A stretch of 64,000 nucleotides of DNA from an uncultured Dehalococcoidia bacterium (GTDB lineage: Bacteria > Chloroflexota > Dehalococcoidia > Lucifugimonadales > UBA1123), in contig CATOSI010000002.1 of NCBI GenBank assembly GCA_951812505.1, positions 310,001 to 374,000 on the forward strand, written 5' to 3'. Positions 1-8,000 of the stretch are shown one piece after another. The notes beneath the pieces are model-generated. The model was given only the letters and a program-made list of their open reading frames with translations, made no database searches and was not told the DNA's origin. Each line of letters begins with the position of its first letter. Position 1 is the first letter of the stretch. The position numbers and the translations under genes are program-made.

Positions 1-294
1 CTCTACATTGACGGTGGTCGCGAGGCTTACAGAGTACTGCGAGACCGAGGAATCCTGATTGTCAAGTGCCAGGACGAGATTTGTTCCAACCGGCAGCGAT
101 TCACCCATGTCGAGATCATGCGGGAGTATGAAGACATCGGTTTTGTCGCTGAGGATCTGTTCGTGGTAATGCGCAACAACCGCCCAGGCGTAAGCCGTAT
201 GGCAAGACAGGTACACGCGCGAAAAAACCACTCCTATTTCTTGGTCTTCTGGAAACGCGGCTCGACTGGTCAGATATGGGAACCGCCGAGTTGA
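1..294 (+). CDS. DNA methyltransferase, C-terminal part (gene cut by window edge)
   Basis: The reading frame is open from base 1 and stops at 292-294, so only the last 97 residues are visible. They read as the end of a DNA methylase of the N-4/N-6 type: a strand with [10 protein letters not shown], then [11 protein letters not shown]-like sequence ([13 protein letters not shown]) and the closing [13 protein letters not shown], a combination I know from site-specific DNA methylases. The catalytic and SAM-binding motifs would lie upstream of the window. The stop lies inside the next gene, a probable restriction endonuclease, which supports a restriction-modification role. Specificity and methylation type cannot be told from this fragment. 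Confidence 0.7.
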   Translation, partial: LYIDGGREAYRVLRDRGILIVKCQDEICSNRQRFTHVEIMREYEDIGFVAEDLFVVMRNNRPGVSRMARQVHARKNHSYFLVFWKRGSTGQIWEPPS

Positions 295-794
295 ACTCGC
301 TTGACCTCATGCTGGAGGTGATCAGAGATCATTCCCCAGTCTCGAAGTGGTCCGGAGCGACTCTTGAACCCTTCCGTCAGGTTGCAAATACTAACAGGGG
401 TGACATCGGCGAGGACTTCATAGTCAGGTATTTGCAGCACTTTGGCCTCTCTGTTACTAAGAGCGAGTCAAGGGTGCATCCTTGGGACTTGGATATCGCT
501 GGCCTTAAATTCGAGGTCAAGACCGCGTCCGAGGACAGCGGGGGCTCATTCCAGTTCAACCATATTCGTCTTGACCGAAGTTACGACTATCTCCTTTGCC
601 TTGGAATACGTCCCGAGGAAATAGTGTTCAATGCTTGGAGGAAGGGAGAGGTTTCTGAAGGCGTCGCAGGAACTTTGGTGCGAATGGCCGAAGGTCAAAG
701 CGTAACTCACAAGCTGACGAAAAGGCCGGACGACATGAGGAGCATCGAAGACATGCCCGACTGGATACGCAATATCGAGACGCTCTCCAACTGA
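276..794 (+). CDS. Probable restriction endonuclease, PD-(D/E)XK fold
   Basis: A 172-residue protein whose ATG lies 17 bases before the end of the methyltransferase stop codon, so the two are translationally linked. Around residues 70-83 it has [16 protein letters not shown], which fits the PD-(D/E)XK nuclease core (acidic residue, then E-x-K). An upstream helix ([17 protein letters not shown], about 41-57) fits the usual GE-containing helix before the core. Together with the methyltransferase it most likely forms a small type II-like restriction-modification pair. The alternative is a homing or repair nuclease, but the overlap favours restriction. No Shine-Dalgarno is evident, which fits coupling. 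A strong hairpin terminator follows. Confidence 0.6.
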   Translation: MGTAELNSLDLMLEVIRDHSPVSKWSGATLEPFRQVANTNRGDIGEDFIVRYLQHFGLSVTKSESRVHPWDLDIAGLKFEVKTASEDSGGSFQFNHIRLDRSYDYLLCLGIRPEEIVFNAWRKGEVSEGVAGTLVRMAEGQSVTHKLTKRPDDMRSIEDMPDWIRNIETLSN

Positions 795-811
795 TGTCCT
801 CACGATAGAAA

Positions 812-841
812 AACGCCCCCTCCGGGTATGGAGGGGGCGTT
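812..841. terminator. Bidirectional hairpin terminator
   Basis: A perfect 12-bp stem (aacgccccctcc with ggagggggcgtt) encloses a 6-base loop. It lies between the endonuclease stop (plus strand) and the convergent zinc-ribbon gene (minus strand). On the minus strand the stem is followed by a run of T (complement of gaaaaa), giving a good intrinsic terminator for that gene. On the plus strand the T-run is poor. Confidence 0.8.
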
Positions 842-865
842 CTACGTTGACAGGATTGACTGACC

Positions 866-1033
866 TTACGCGGCGTTCTTCTTCGTCGCGTACTCCAGCA
901 GCGAAGCCAGCCTGTTCGGGTCCACGATGTCCTCCATGTGGCCGCACTGGATGCACTCCTTATAGGAGCCGTACATGTCGCGGTTGGTGTGCATATCTCC
1001 CTTGCACCTGGGGCAGGCTTTCAATTCCAGCAT
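866..1033 (-). CDS. Small zinc-ribbon protein (55 aa)
   Basis: This short gene encodes a 55-residue protein. It has CPRCKGD near residue 8 and CIQCGH near residue 31, which gives two CxxC knuckles and a zinc-ribbon. The C-terminal half is helical and ends in a basic tail (YATKKNAA). A GGAGG lies 7 bases before the ATG and a strong terminator follows the stop, so it looks like a genuine single-gene unit. Similar stand-alone zinc ribbons are often found in Chloroflexota genomes. The function is unknown. A nucleic-acid or protein-binding role is only a guess from the fold. Confidence 0.75.
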   Translation of the reverse strand: MLELKACPRCKGDMHTNRDMYGSYKECIQCGHMEDIVDPNRLASLLEYATKKNAA

Positions 1034-1138
1034 CTTGGCCCTCCTTATTTGGGTCCCCGTCAGCCCTGGCGAGTATTACTCTCGTTTCATCCGCTCGGAT
1101 GTGGGTAAAATGGACAGGGGCTGGCAACGATAAAACTT

Positions 1139-1205
1139 TTGACACCAGTTAATATGATTATGGTATATTATATCTATTGACACGCTTCATATCAAGTATT
1201 ATTAT
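1139..1205 (+). promoter_or_regulatory. Two tandem sigma70-like promoters before hspR
   Basis: TTGACA at 1177-1182 is followed after exactly 17 bases by TATTAT at 1200-1205. A second TTGACA at 1139-1144 is followed after 19 bases by TATATT at 1164-1169. The surrounding 70 bases are markedly AT-rich compared with the GC-rich genes. Both point at the hspR-grpE-dnaK operon. I looked for a HAIR operator (CTTGAGT-N7-ACTCAAG) and a CIRCE element and found neither; only a weak imperfect palindrome (cttcatatcaag, 1185-1196) lies between the -35 and -10. Confidence 0.6.
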
Positions 1206-1329
1206 TGTCTTGTAGCGACTAATCGGAGGTGACAGCCTCCTGACCGACTATCACCTTATATAACGAAACGAAAGTATAAATAGTTAGCGCGATTCGGCGA
1301 TTTTCGCGCCGGATTTTCCGGGAGTTCCT

Positions 1330-1668
1330 ATGGCTATGCAAGAAGGTGTTTACGTTATTAGCGTGGCCGCGCGCATTCTGGACATGCACCCCCAGACTTT
1401 ACGAAAATATGAAAGAGTGGGACTGATCATGCCGTCTCGGACCAGAGGCATGTCCCGCCTCTACTCCGACGAAGACATAGCGCGCCTCAAGCTGATCAAG
1501 CACCTGGTGGAAAATCTGGGACTCAACCATGCCGGCGTCCACCTCGCAATGGAACTCTTCAACCGCATGGTGCGGATGCGCAGGCAGTTGGCCGAACTTG
1601 AAGGCCAGCCTCTCAGAGTAGCGCTCAACGAGAGCTTGGACGAAATGTTCAAGATACTCGCCGGATGA
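1330..1668 (+). CDS. hspR: HspR-like MerR-family heat-shock repressor
   Basis: The 112-residue protein starts with a MerR winged-helix domain: YVISVAARILDMHPQTLRKYERVGLI (about 8-33), then SRLYSDEDIARLKLIKHL (about 43-60), and a short helical tail. HspR proteins of this length act as repressors of dnaK operons by binding DNA, in some species together with DnaK as co-repressor. The gene is first in an operon with grpE (33 bases further on) and dnaK, which is the expected target and supports the name. A GGGAG sits just before the ATG. Autoregulation is likely, although no classical HAIR site was seen upstream. Confidence 0.85.
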   Translation: MAMQEGVYVISVAARILDMHPQTLRKYERVGLIMPSRTRGMSRLYSDEDIARLKLIKHLVENLGLNHAGVHLAMELFNRMVRMRRQLAELEGQPLRVALNESLDEMFKILAG

Positions 1669-1701
1669 CACGAAACCTGTAATTGGAGGACATAAAGCTT
1701 A

Positions 1702-2286
1702 ATGACCGAAGACAGACAACCCGATATCCGAGACTTGGAAGAGCAGTTCGAGGAGGACGCTGACGAGGCCTCCGATCTGCAGGAACGGCTGGAAGAGGCC
1801 GAACGTGAGCGCGACCAGTTCAGGACCATGGCCCTGCGCTATAAGGCCGACCTCGAAAACTACAAGAAGCGTGCCGCGAGCGAGATGGATGAGACCAGGG
1901 AGCGCGCCAACGCACAGCTTCTGCTCAAGCTGATCGGCGTCGCGGACGACTTCAACCGCGCCCTCGACTACGTCCCCGATGACTCTTCCGACGCAGGCTG
2001 GGTCGAAGGACTGCGACTCACCCAGCGCGGCATCGAGAACGCGATGCAGACCGAGGGCCTCTCACGAATCGAGGCAGCCATCGGCCAGCCCTTCGACGTC
2101 TATGAACACGAGGCTGTGTTCTTCGAGCCGACCAACGAGGTCGCCGAGGGCACGGTCGTCCGCGTCGTCAGAAACGGTTACAGACTCAAAAATCGCGTGC
2201 TTCGCGCCGCGCAGGTCAGTGTGGCCCAGGCCGTACTGCCACAGGAAAACTCAGAATCCGAAATACAAAACCAGGAGGCTCAATAG
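1702..2286 (+). CDS. grpE: Nucleotide exchange factor GrpE
   Basis: A 194-residue cytosolic protein with the GrpE layout. An acidic N-terminal part and a long coiled coil (about 20-65, including YKADLENYKKRAASE) are followed by the compact beta domain near the C-terminus (FDVYEHEAVFFEPTNE and a segment ending VRNGYRLKNRVLRAAQVSVAQ). GrpE releases ADP from DnaK during the chaperone cycle. It lies between hspR and dnaK, and its TAG stop directly abuts the dnaK ATG, so the two are very likely co-translated. GGAGG lies 12 bases before the ATG, a rather long spacing. Confidence 0.95.
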   Translation: MTEDRQPDIRDLEEQFEEDADEASDLQERLEEAERERDQFRTMALRYKADLENYKKRAASEMDETRERANAQLLLKLIGVADDFNRALDYVPDDSSDAGWVEGLRLTQRGIENAMQTEGLSRIEAAIGQPFDVYEHEAVFFEPTNEVAEGTVVRVVRNGYRLKNRVLRAAQVSVAQAVLPQENSESEIQNQEAQ

Positions 2287-4206
2287 ATGCCCAATATACT
2301 TGGAATAGACCTCGGCACAACCAACTCGTGCATGGCTATCATCGAGGGTGGCGAACCCCGCGTTATCGAGAATGGAGAGGGCGGACGCACAACGCCGTCC
2401 ATGGTGGCTATAAACCCGCGCTCGAATGAACGCTACGTCGGGACCACCGCGAAACGCCAGGCCGTGACCAATCCCGAGAATACCGTATTCTCCATCAAAC
2501 GCTTCATGGGACGCCGGTACGACGATACCAGCGTCCGAAAAGACCTGGACCTGATCCCCTACAAGCTGGTCAGAAACTCCAACGGCGACGCATACGTCGA
2601 GATGGCGGGCCAGAACCACGCGCCGCCGGAAGTATCCGCGATGGTGCTGCAGAAGATGAAGCAGGACGCCGAGTCCAAGCTCGGCGAACCCATTACGCAG
2701 GCGGTCATCACCGTACCCGCGTACTTCGACGACAGCCAGCGCAACGCCACCAAGGATGCCGGGCGCATCGCCGGCCTCGAAGTGCTTCGCATCATCAACG
2801 AGCCCACCGCAGCGTCCCTCGCCTATGGCCTGGACAAGAAGACCGACGAGACCATTGCCGTTTACGACCTCGGCGGCGGCACCTTCGACATTACCGTCCT
2901 CCAGATCGGCGACGGCGTGTTCGAGGTCATGGCCACCAACGGCGATACCCACCTCGGCGGCGACGACTTCGACCAGCGCATCATAGACTGGATAGCCGAC
3001 GAATTCCGCCGCGAGCAGGGCATTGACCTCAAGCAGGACAGAATGGCCCTCCAGCGTCTGCGCGAGGCCGCCGAGGGCGCGAAGATCGAGCTCTCCACCC
3101 TGATGCAGACCGAGATCAACCTGCCCTTCATCACCGCCGACGCCTCAGGTCCCAAGCACCTGAACATGAGCCTAAGCCGCTCCAAGCTGGAACAGCTTGT
3201 CGGCGAGCTGGTCCAGAGAACGGTCGCTCCATGCAGGCAGGCGATGGAAGACGCCGGAGTCTCCGCCGCGCAGATAGACGAGGTTGTGCTCGTAGGCGGC
3301 ATGACCCGAATGCCAGCCGTGCGCGAGGCCGTCATCAGCCTGTTCGGCAAAGAACCCCACCAGGGTGTCAACCCGGACGAGGTCGTCGCCATAGGCGCGG
3401 CGATCCAGGCCGGAGTCCTGCAGGGCGACGTACACGACATTCTCCTGCTTGACGTTACTCCGCTCACTCTCGGAATCGAGACACTCGGCGGCGTTACCAC
3501 CGGGCTGATCACCCGCAACACCACCATCCCGACCTCCAAGAGCGAGACATTCACCACCGCCTCCGACAACCAGACCAACGTCGAGGTACACGTCGTCCAG
3601 GGCGAGCGCACCATGGCAGCCGAGAACAAGTCCATCGGCAAGTTCATGCTGGACGGCATCCTGCCCGCCCCGCGCGGTATGCCCCAGATCGAGGTCACCT
3701 TCGACATAGACGCCAACGGCATCCTCAACGTCTCCGCCAAGGACAAGGGCACCGGCAAAGAGCAGAGCATCACCATCACCGCGAGTTCAGGTCTCTCCCA
3801 GGAAGAAATCGAGCAGATGGTGACCGACGCCGACCGCTTCGCCGAAGAAGACGAGCGCAAGCGCCAAGAAATCCAGACGCGCAACAACGCCGAAAACGCA
3901 GCCTACGCCGCCGAGAAGATGCTGCTGGACAACGCCGACAACATCCCCGGCGACCTCAAGAGCGAAGTCGAGGGCAAAGTCGCCGCCTTGCGCTCCGCGC
4001 TCCAGAACGACGACATAGCCCGCGTCGAGGCCACCCTCAACGAGCTCCAGGAGTCCCTGCAAAAAGTCGGCCAGGCCGTGTACTCACAGGCCGGAGCGGG
4101 TGCAGGCCCCGGCGACATGCCGCCCCCACCCCCCGGCGCCGAAGGCCCAACCACCGACACCCCCAACGACGACGACACCGTAGAAGGCAAATTCCGCGAA
4201 GTGTAG
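2287..4206 (+). CDS. dnaK: Molecular chaperone DnaK (Hsp70)
   Basis: This is a full-length (639 aa) Hsp70. The N-terminal ATPase domain carries [12 protein letters not shown], the [15 protein letters not shown] segment, the [10 protein letters not shown] phosphate loop and the [12 protein letters not shown] adenosine motif. The substrate-binding domain begins around residue 385 ([17 protein letters not shown]) and the helical lid follows. The C-terminal tail is rich in Gly and Pro and acidic, ending [13 protein letters not shown], close to the usual EEVD-like bacterial ending. It refolds proteins with GrpE and DnaJ; no dnaJ is present in this window. It is the third gene of the hspR operon and is followed by a long hairpin. 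Confidence 0.98.
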   Translation: MPNILGIDLGTTNSCMAIIEGGEPRVIENGEGGRTTPSMVAINPRSNERYVGTTAKRQAVTNPENTVFSIKRFMGRRYDDTSVRKDLDLIPYKLVRNSNGDAYVEMAGQNHAPPEVSAMVLQKMKQDAESKLGEPITQAVITVPAYFDDSQRNATKDAGRIAGLEVLRIINEPTAASLAYGLDKKTDETIAVYDLGGGTFDITVLQIGDGVFEVMATNGDTHLGGDDFDQRIIDWIADEFRREQGIDLKQDRMALQRLREAAEGAKIELSTLMQTEINLPFITADASGPKHLNMSLSRSKLEQLVGELVQRTVAPCRQAMEDAGVSAAQIDEVVLVGGMTRMPAVREAVISLFGKEPHQGVNPDEVVAIGAAIQAGVLQGDVHDILLLDVTPLTLGIETLGGVTTGLITRNTTIPTSKSETFTTASDNQTNVEVHVVQGERTMAAENKSIGKFMLDGILPAPRGMPQIEVTFDIDANGILNVSAKDKGTGKEQSITITASSGLSQEEIEQMVTDADRFAEEDERKRQEIQTRNNAENAAYAAEKMLLDNADNIPGDLKSEVEGKVAALRSALQNDDIARVEATLNELQESLQKVGQAVYSQAGAGAGPGDMPPPPPGAEGPTTDTPNDDDTVEGKFREV

Positions 4207-4216
4207 TTTTTGCATC

Positions 4217-4269
4217 TAAATCCCTCTTTCATTGTCCAGCCTGAGGCTTGGCGCTGGGAGAGGGATTTA
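4217..4269 (+). terminator. Long hairpin after dnaK, probable terminator
   Basis: A perfect 11-bp outer stem (taaatccctct with agagggattta) encloses an inner ccagc/gctgg stem, 11 bases after the dnaK stop. A short T-rich stretch (tcttt) follows. The outer stem resembles the start of the dispersed aaatccctc repeat seen elsewhere in the window, so the terminator may derive from such a repeat. Confidence 0.6.
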
Positions 4270-4294
4270 TCTTTACGGACAGCAGGAAGATAAC

Positions 4295-4426
4295 ATGGCA
4301 ACAAGCTTCTACTATGTGTACGCACTCAAGGATCCACGATCCTCACCTGCGAAGCCATTCTATATAGGGGAATTATATACAAAGCTAGACAGCGGACATA
4401 TTTTTGAGTTTATGCCCGTCCGCTGA
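4295..4426 (+). pseudogene. Remnant of a GIY-YIG nuclease (N-terminal 26 residues plus a foreign tail)
   Basis: A 43-codon frame with a good ribosome site (aggaag) begins with FYYVYALKDPRSSPAKPFYIG, which is the first strand pair of a GIY-YIG nuclease domain (YVYAL...FYIG). Straight after FYIG, where intact family members continue with KG and a helix bearing the catalytic Arg, the sequence becomes unrelated and stops 20 codons later. The catalytic Arg and Glu regions are absent, so this cannot be an active nuclease. It marks an insertion or deletion boundary just before the CoiA-like gene. Confidence 0.65.
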
Positions 4427-4480
4427 AAACCCGGAAGAACCTGATTTCGCCGAATCCGAGCCTGCAGGGAGTATTCTAAT

Positions 4481-5629
4481 ATGGTCAACCTGTCCATACC
4501 GTACGCATTGCATACTCCATCGGGTAGCAGACGAGACCCCGCTAGTCCCCAAGATGGCATAGGGCGCAAGGCTAATGTGTCCTGTCTTGGGTGCGAAGAA
4601 CAGTTAGAGCATCGGCGGCACAGTAGGAATGGGCGACGCGCTTACTACGCGCATCTGAGGAACAGCGATGCGGACGCCACATCATGTGCAGAGAGTGCCA
4701 TACACATGAGAACAAAGGATATGCTGTCTGCTATGTCAGGGGACACGCTAGACATTCCTCTACCTATCCGTCATTGGGGAGATTCACCCTTTGACTTCAC
4801 CCCTGTAACAGGGGAAATAGAAGTACCTGTAGGGGCAGGCAATCGTAAGGCGGATGTCGTTTGGGAGAACGCGATAGGGCAAAGACTTGCTATTGAGGTG
4901 TGGTATTCCAATCGAAAGGGTAACGAAGTTGTTTCTGATTACCGACGTGCCAATTTGCCTACATTGGAACTCAGAGTTTCGCATGAGGACGGGCATATCA
5001 CAACAGATGCGTTGCGACATAGGCTGATGGATGCTAAATGGCTCGTGAAGCCTAAAGATCCCTTTGCGTCAGCCAATCCACCCTTAACGAGATTCAGTGA
5101 CGAAACCTGTACGATGCTGAGTAAAGGCTTTAGGCCGGCGCATGGCCCAATGGAACGTCTCGTTTGGTCATGCAATTGTGTTACATGGAAGAATACTAAA
5201 GGCGGGTTGACCTGCTGGATTAGTAATTACTCTAGCGCAAGGTTGGAGGTAGGCATAGATGGGTTGTGGCGTCTCTCCCCGACTTCTCTTAAGGATTTCT
5301 CTCTCAGTGAGGGCTTAGATATTGGCGCGAGTTTGTTTCGAGATGTTCAGCAGGAACTTCGCAGACCCTCTCAACCCCTGACCAAGTTGAAAGAACATTA
5401 TCATAAGACCAACAAAGGAAATTGGACGAGTGCGAGCGCAGTCCCAGGCTTACGAATTACAGTGTTCAGAGAATACTTAGGGGGGTTCAAGTTTTGCGTG
5501 ATGGGCAGTGGCTGGAAGGTTTATGGTAACGCCGTTAATGACAGAATATATCGTACTCCCGGCGAGGCCCGGCAAGATGCTGAGCGGTTAGCGTCAAAGC
5601 TCAGGAATCTACGGATCGGGCGCAGATGA
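4481..5629 (+). CDS. CoiA-like nuclease with N-terminal zinc-binding domain
   Basis: A 382-residue protein. Residues about 34-80 contain CLGCEEQLEHR, AYYAHLR, SCAESAIHMRTK, the Cys/His pattern seen at the start of CoiA-type proteins. Residues about 122-145 (RKADVVWENAIGQRLAIEVWYS) give D...E-x-W, matching the PD-(D/E)XK core that CoiA writes as D...E-x-Q. The C-terminal 200 residues are not recognised. CoiA is known from competence and recombination in Firmicutes, but stand-alone homologues also occur in mobile or defence islands. AGGGAG precedes the ATG. Base composition is visibly lower in GC than the neighbouring housekeeping genes, and a nuclease remnant lies just upstream; both hint at horizontal origin. 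Confidence 0.65.
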   Translation: MVNLSIPYALHTPSGSRRDPASPQDGIGRKANVSCLGCEEQLEHRRHSRNGRRAYYAHLRNSDADATSCAESAIHMRTKDMLSAMSGDTLDIPLPIRHWGDSPFDFTPVTGEIEVPVGAGNRKADVVWENAIGQRLAIEVWYSNRKGNEVVSDYRRANLPTLELRVSHEDGHITTDALRHRLMDAKWLVKPKDPFASANPPLTRFSDETCTMLSKGFRPAHGPMERLVWSCNCVTWKNTKGGLTCWISNYSSARLEVGIDGLWRLSPTSLKDFSLSEGLDIGASLFRDVQQELRRPSQPLTKLKEHYHKTNKGNWTSASAVPGLRITVFREYLGGFKFCVMGSGWKVYGNAVNDRIYRTPGEARQDAERLASKLRNLRIGRR

Positions 5630-5822
5630 ATCAGGGGCTACGCAGTCAAGGATTGTATATATTTCCCATTACTTATGAGGGAAGGGAAAGTGAAACGTCT
5701 TGATGGGCGCCGACCACGCCATATCCCATTGACCTGATTCGAATACAAATAGTCTAACTCTCAAATCTCCCATAAAATCTATCAATCCGGTCGAGTAGTT
5801 AAAGGCTAACTTGATTCCTTAC

Positions 5823-6122
5823 CTACTTCTGTATCCCTGATAATATCCGTTGTCGGGAATTCATGGCACGACGCTTCCGCGATTGCTTGTAGCTTGGCTT
5901 CAATGCTCTCTGAACGTCCTTCTCTCGCTTACACATAAATTCCCCCGCTTCCTCCACCATATCCTCAACATACGCTATCGCCGCATCCATCAACGCCGTC
6001 AGTACCTCATCCCGCGTGCAGCCCCAAGCCCCGCAACCAGGCAAATCCCCTATCCACGCACTCCAGCGACCATCGTCATCCTGCTCGAGTTCTGACCTGT
6101 ATTTGTTTACAGCCTCGCTCAT
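5823..6122 (-). CDS. HicB-like antitoxin-type protein
   Basis: A 99-residue protein with the HicB core: YRSELEQDDDGRWSAWIGDLPGCGAWGCTRDEVLTALMDAA and AYVEDMVEEAG. In HicAB systems HicB is a partly RNase H-folded antitoxin, but no HicA toxin is adjacent. The C-terminal 40 residues are basic (KREKDVQRALKPSYKQSRKRR) and do not show a clear helix-turn-helix. The preceding carbonic anhydrase stop (TGA) lies 3-5 bases upstream; a GTG at 6126-6128 is an alternative start. It is the last gene of a five-gene minus-strand operon and is a close paralogue of the one at 6768-7106. Confidence 0.7.
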   Translation of the reverse strand: MSEAVNKYRSELEQDDDGRWSAWIGDLPGCGAWGCTRDEVLTALMDAAIAYVEDMVEEAGEFMCKREKDVQRALKPSYKQSRKRRAMNSRQRILSGIQK

Positions 6123-6124
6123 GA

Positions 6125-6748
6125 TCACATCCCGTAAGAAGCTATCCTCCGCCCCTCCAACCCCTGAACCTCCCTGCTATTCTCTTCTCCGCCAGTAAGC
6201 GCCGCAAGCCGCTCCACCTGCTCCGCCGACACCTCCAACACATCCGACAGAACATGCCACCTCACCCCCTCCGTGTACGGAGGAGTAGTCAGCGACCCCA
6301 TGTACCCATAGTAGCCACGACCCGACGGCAGAAAATCCGATGCAGGCATCCCAGAGACCGGAACATCGTCCTCCCCCTGGCCGGGCGCCGCTTCGATCAC
6401 CGCCTGTATCGCCGCGTTCGCCGCCCCAAGCCGGTACAGCACTCCGACCACCGCAATCTCCGACTCCCGCCTGTGGACCAGGTGCGTCTCCAGCGCGAAC
6501 CGCTGTCCCTCGACGGTGTGCTCGCTCGGATTGTGAAAGTGCGCCTCCACGACCTGGTAGGCTTCATCCCCCAGCCGTATCCCGCCGCCGTCCTCGTATA
6601 ACGCCTTCACGAACTCACCCGTGTTCGTCAGGCATTCCGCGTTCCCGCCATACTCGAACGACAACTCCGGCACTCCGCCGGAGACATATCCGCTTATATC
6701 AATCGGCGACTGCTGCCCGCCGACCTGTTCATCTACGTGGCTCGACAT
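6125..6748 (-). CDS. Alpha-class carbonic anhydrase, without signal peptide
   Basis: A 207-residue protein with alpha-carbonic anhydrase hallmarks: QSPIDI near residue 13, EAHFHNPSEHTVEG near 68 (two zinc His in HFH), ETHLVH near 87 (third zinc His) and YMGSLTTPPYTEGVRW near 148. It would interconvert CO2 and bicarbonate. Bacterial alpha enzymes are normally exported. Here the sequence begins only 12 residues before QSPIDI, so both the signal peptide and the usual N-terminal W/GP segment are missing, and no suitable upstream start extends the frame. It may be cytosolic, or a shortened gene. It sits between two HicB-like genes, with a 19-base gap on one side and start/stop contact on the other. 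Confidence 0.85.
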   Translation of the reverse strand: MSSHVDEQVGGQQSPIDISGYVSGGVPELSFEYGGNAECLTNTGEFVKALYEDGGGIRLGDEAYQVVEAHFHNPSEHTVEGQRFALETHLVHRRESEIAVVGVLYRLGAANAAIQAVIEAAPGQGEDDVPVSGMPASDFLPSGRGYYGYMGSLTTPPYTEGVRWHVLSDVLEVSAEQVERLAALTGGEENSREVQGLEGRRIASYGM

Positions 6749-6767
6749 AATCCACCTCGCTCAAAAC

Positions 6768-7106
6768 TCAAGCCCGTCCCTCGTCTATCTCCCGTAGCAT
6801 ATCCTCTATATCCGCCGCCGGAAATTCATGCCTCGACGCCTCATAAATGGCCCGGAGCTTAGCCTCGATACGTAGGTCTTTATCTGCGGATATGACTCCC
6901 CCTGCCTCCACCATATCTTCAATATATGCTGTCGCGGCGTCTTCCAGACAATCCAGAGCCTCTTCTTGGGTGTATCCCCAAGTCGCGCATCCGGGCAGCT
7001 CTTCTATCCACGCGCTCCAGCGACCATAGTCGTCCCGTTCCAGTTCAACTTTATCGTAACCATTCCCATACGTTGGCATAGGTAGCGACAGCGAGTTAAA
7101 AGCCAT
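6768..7106 (-). CDS. HicB-like antitoxin-type protein
   Basis: The core VELERDDYGRWSAWIEELPGCATWGYTQEEALDCLEDAATAYIEDMVEAGG matches HicB-like proteins and is nearly the same as the one at 5823-6122. A helical acidic C-terminal tail (HEFPAADIEDMLREIDEGRA) follows. I chose the ATG at 7106: a longer frame starts with GTG at 7172, but that extension is read through a palindromic repeat (7131-7155) that also occurs between genes elsewhere in the window, so it is unlikely to be coding. The ribosome site is weak. It lies directly downstream of the PIN toxin gene. Confidence 0.65.
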   Translation of the reverse strand: MAFNSLSLPMPTYGNGYDKVELERDDYGRWSAWIEELPGCATWGYTQEEALDCLEDAATAYIEDMVEAGGVISADKDLRIEAKLRAIYEASRHEFPAADIEDMLREIDEGRA

Positions 7107-7130
7107 CTCATAAATGCCGATCACACCGTA

Positions 7131-7155
7131 GGGGCGTCCATTGTAGGCGCCCTTA
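7131..7155. repeat. Palindromic repeat R4, copy 1
   Basis: The stretch ggggcgtccattgtaggcgccc forms a GGGCG/CGCCC hairpin and matches 28544-28567 at all but one base. It overlaps the end of the PIN gene and its downstream spacer. It may act as a weak terminator or mRNA end. Confidence 0.6.
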
Positions 7156-7566
7156 TCCCTGGAAAATCTCACTCAGCGCCTCATCGGGCATAATCGCTCG
7201 AATCGGCGAATTCACAAAGTCCACGATGTTTCGAGTTACGATGTACTCAGCGCTGCAGGCTTGTGCAGCCGCTACCTGCATCGCGTCCTCGAAATCCCGC
7301 ATATCCAGATCTAAGGCGTAACGCAAGTCTTCGGTGTTCGTTTCAGCAATCCGCGCGAATCTGGGCAAATCCAGGATGTACTGTCGGGTAGTGGCATCGC
7401 TATGCTCTTTGCTAGCGATGTAGTACAGATTGGATATCGAATGCCAAGACACGAAAACCATCCCTACCGTTTGTTCTGCCCGTCTCAGAAACTCTTTTGA
7501 CTCAATCGAATAAGGATACCTATTGACCGCGTCGTCAATGAGAACGTCCGAATCTATCAGGATCAC
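7153..7566 (-). CDS. PIN-domain toxin, VapC-like
   Basis: A 137-residue PIN domain: MILIDSDVLID gives the first catalytic Asp, and DLDMRDFEDAMQVAAAQACSAEYIVTRNIVDF near residues 86-117 gives the D-x-E-D and ITRN-like strand with the distal acidic residues. VapC toxins are Mg-dependent RNases that cut tRNA or rRNA. The start overlaps the stop of the preceding HicB-like gene by four bases (ATGA), so the upstream protein is the likely antitoxin. This HicB-like/PIN pairing differs from the classic VapB partner. Confidence 0.85.
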   Translation of the reverse strand: MILIDSDVLIDDAVNRYPYSIESKEFLRRAEQTVGMVFVSWHSISNLYYIASKEHSDATTRQYILDLPRFARIAETNTEDLRYALDLDMRDFEDAMQVAAAQACSAEYIVTRNIVDFVNSPIRAIMPDEALSEIFQG

Positions 7567-8000
7567 GGATTCTCCTTCTCAATCCTGAGATACTTCTGAA
7601 TTATGGCTTGGTAGCGCGGATCCGGATCATCTTCGCGTAGTGTAAGGAATCCTGCGTATTTGTCCGCGAACGACTCCTCCCCCTTCTTCCAACCCCTGGC
7701 CTCGTACAATGCTTCATAATCAACCACCGGCGTCACGATAACCCTATTATCCCCTTGAACGATAAGGTCCACCTCCTCCACACCCTCGATCCGCTTCTTT
7801 GGAATATGGATACCCTCTTCCGGCGCCTTCAGCCTCACCGTCACATACTTGAACTCCACGTGAGCCTCCGCCGCCTTCCTCAGCGCGACCAGCGCCTCCC
7901 CCTGCGTATCCGCGACCACCTCGCATTCCGACAGCGTATCTATCCACACCCGCCAGCGTCCGTCCTCAGTCTGCTCCAAAATCGCCCTGTGAGATTTCAT
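7563..8000 (-). CDS. HicB-like protein with extra C-terminal domain, probable PIN antitoxin
   Basis: A 145-residue protein. Residues 1-50 show the HicB core (MKSHRAILEQTEDGRWRVWI, SECEVVADTQGEALVALRKAAEAHVEF). Residues about 68-90 (IPKKRIEGVEEVDLIV, DNRVIVTPV) resemble an AbrB-type swapped-hairpin, which would provide DNA binding, although this is only a visual match. The rest is helical and charged. The ATG at 8000 starts right at the conserved domain; the frame stays open to 8204, but the added sequence looks non-coding. It is the first gene of the operon and overlaps the PIN gene by four bases, as antitoxins do. Confidence 0.6.
   Translation of the reverse strand: MKSHRAILEQTEDGRWRVWIDTLSECEVVADTQGEALVALRKAAEAHVEFKYVTVRLKAPEEGIHIPKKRIEGVEEVDLIVQGDNRVIVTPVVDYEALYEARGWKKGEESFADKYAGFLTLREDDPDPRYQAIIQKYLRIEKENP

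Noticed and set aside
1034-1329. HAIR or CIRCE heat-shock operator upstream of hspR
   Set aside because: Neither consensus is present; only a weak imperfect palindrome was seen.
7107-7172. N-terminal extension of the HicB-like gene from GTG at 7172
   Set aside because: The extension is translated from a palindromic repeat that also occurs between genes at 28544, and it overlaps the PIN gene.
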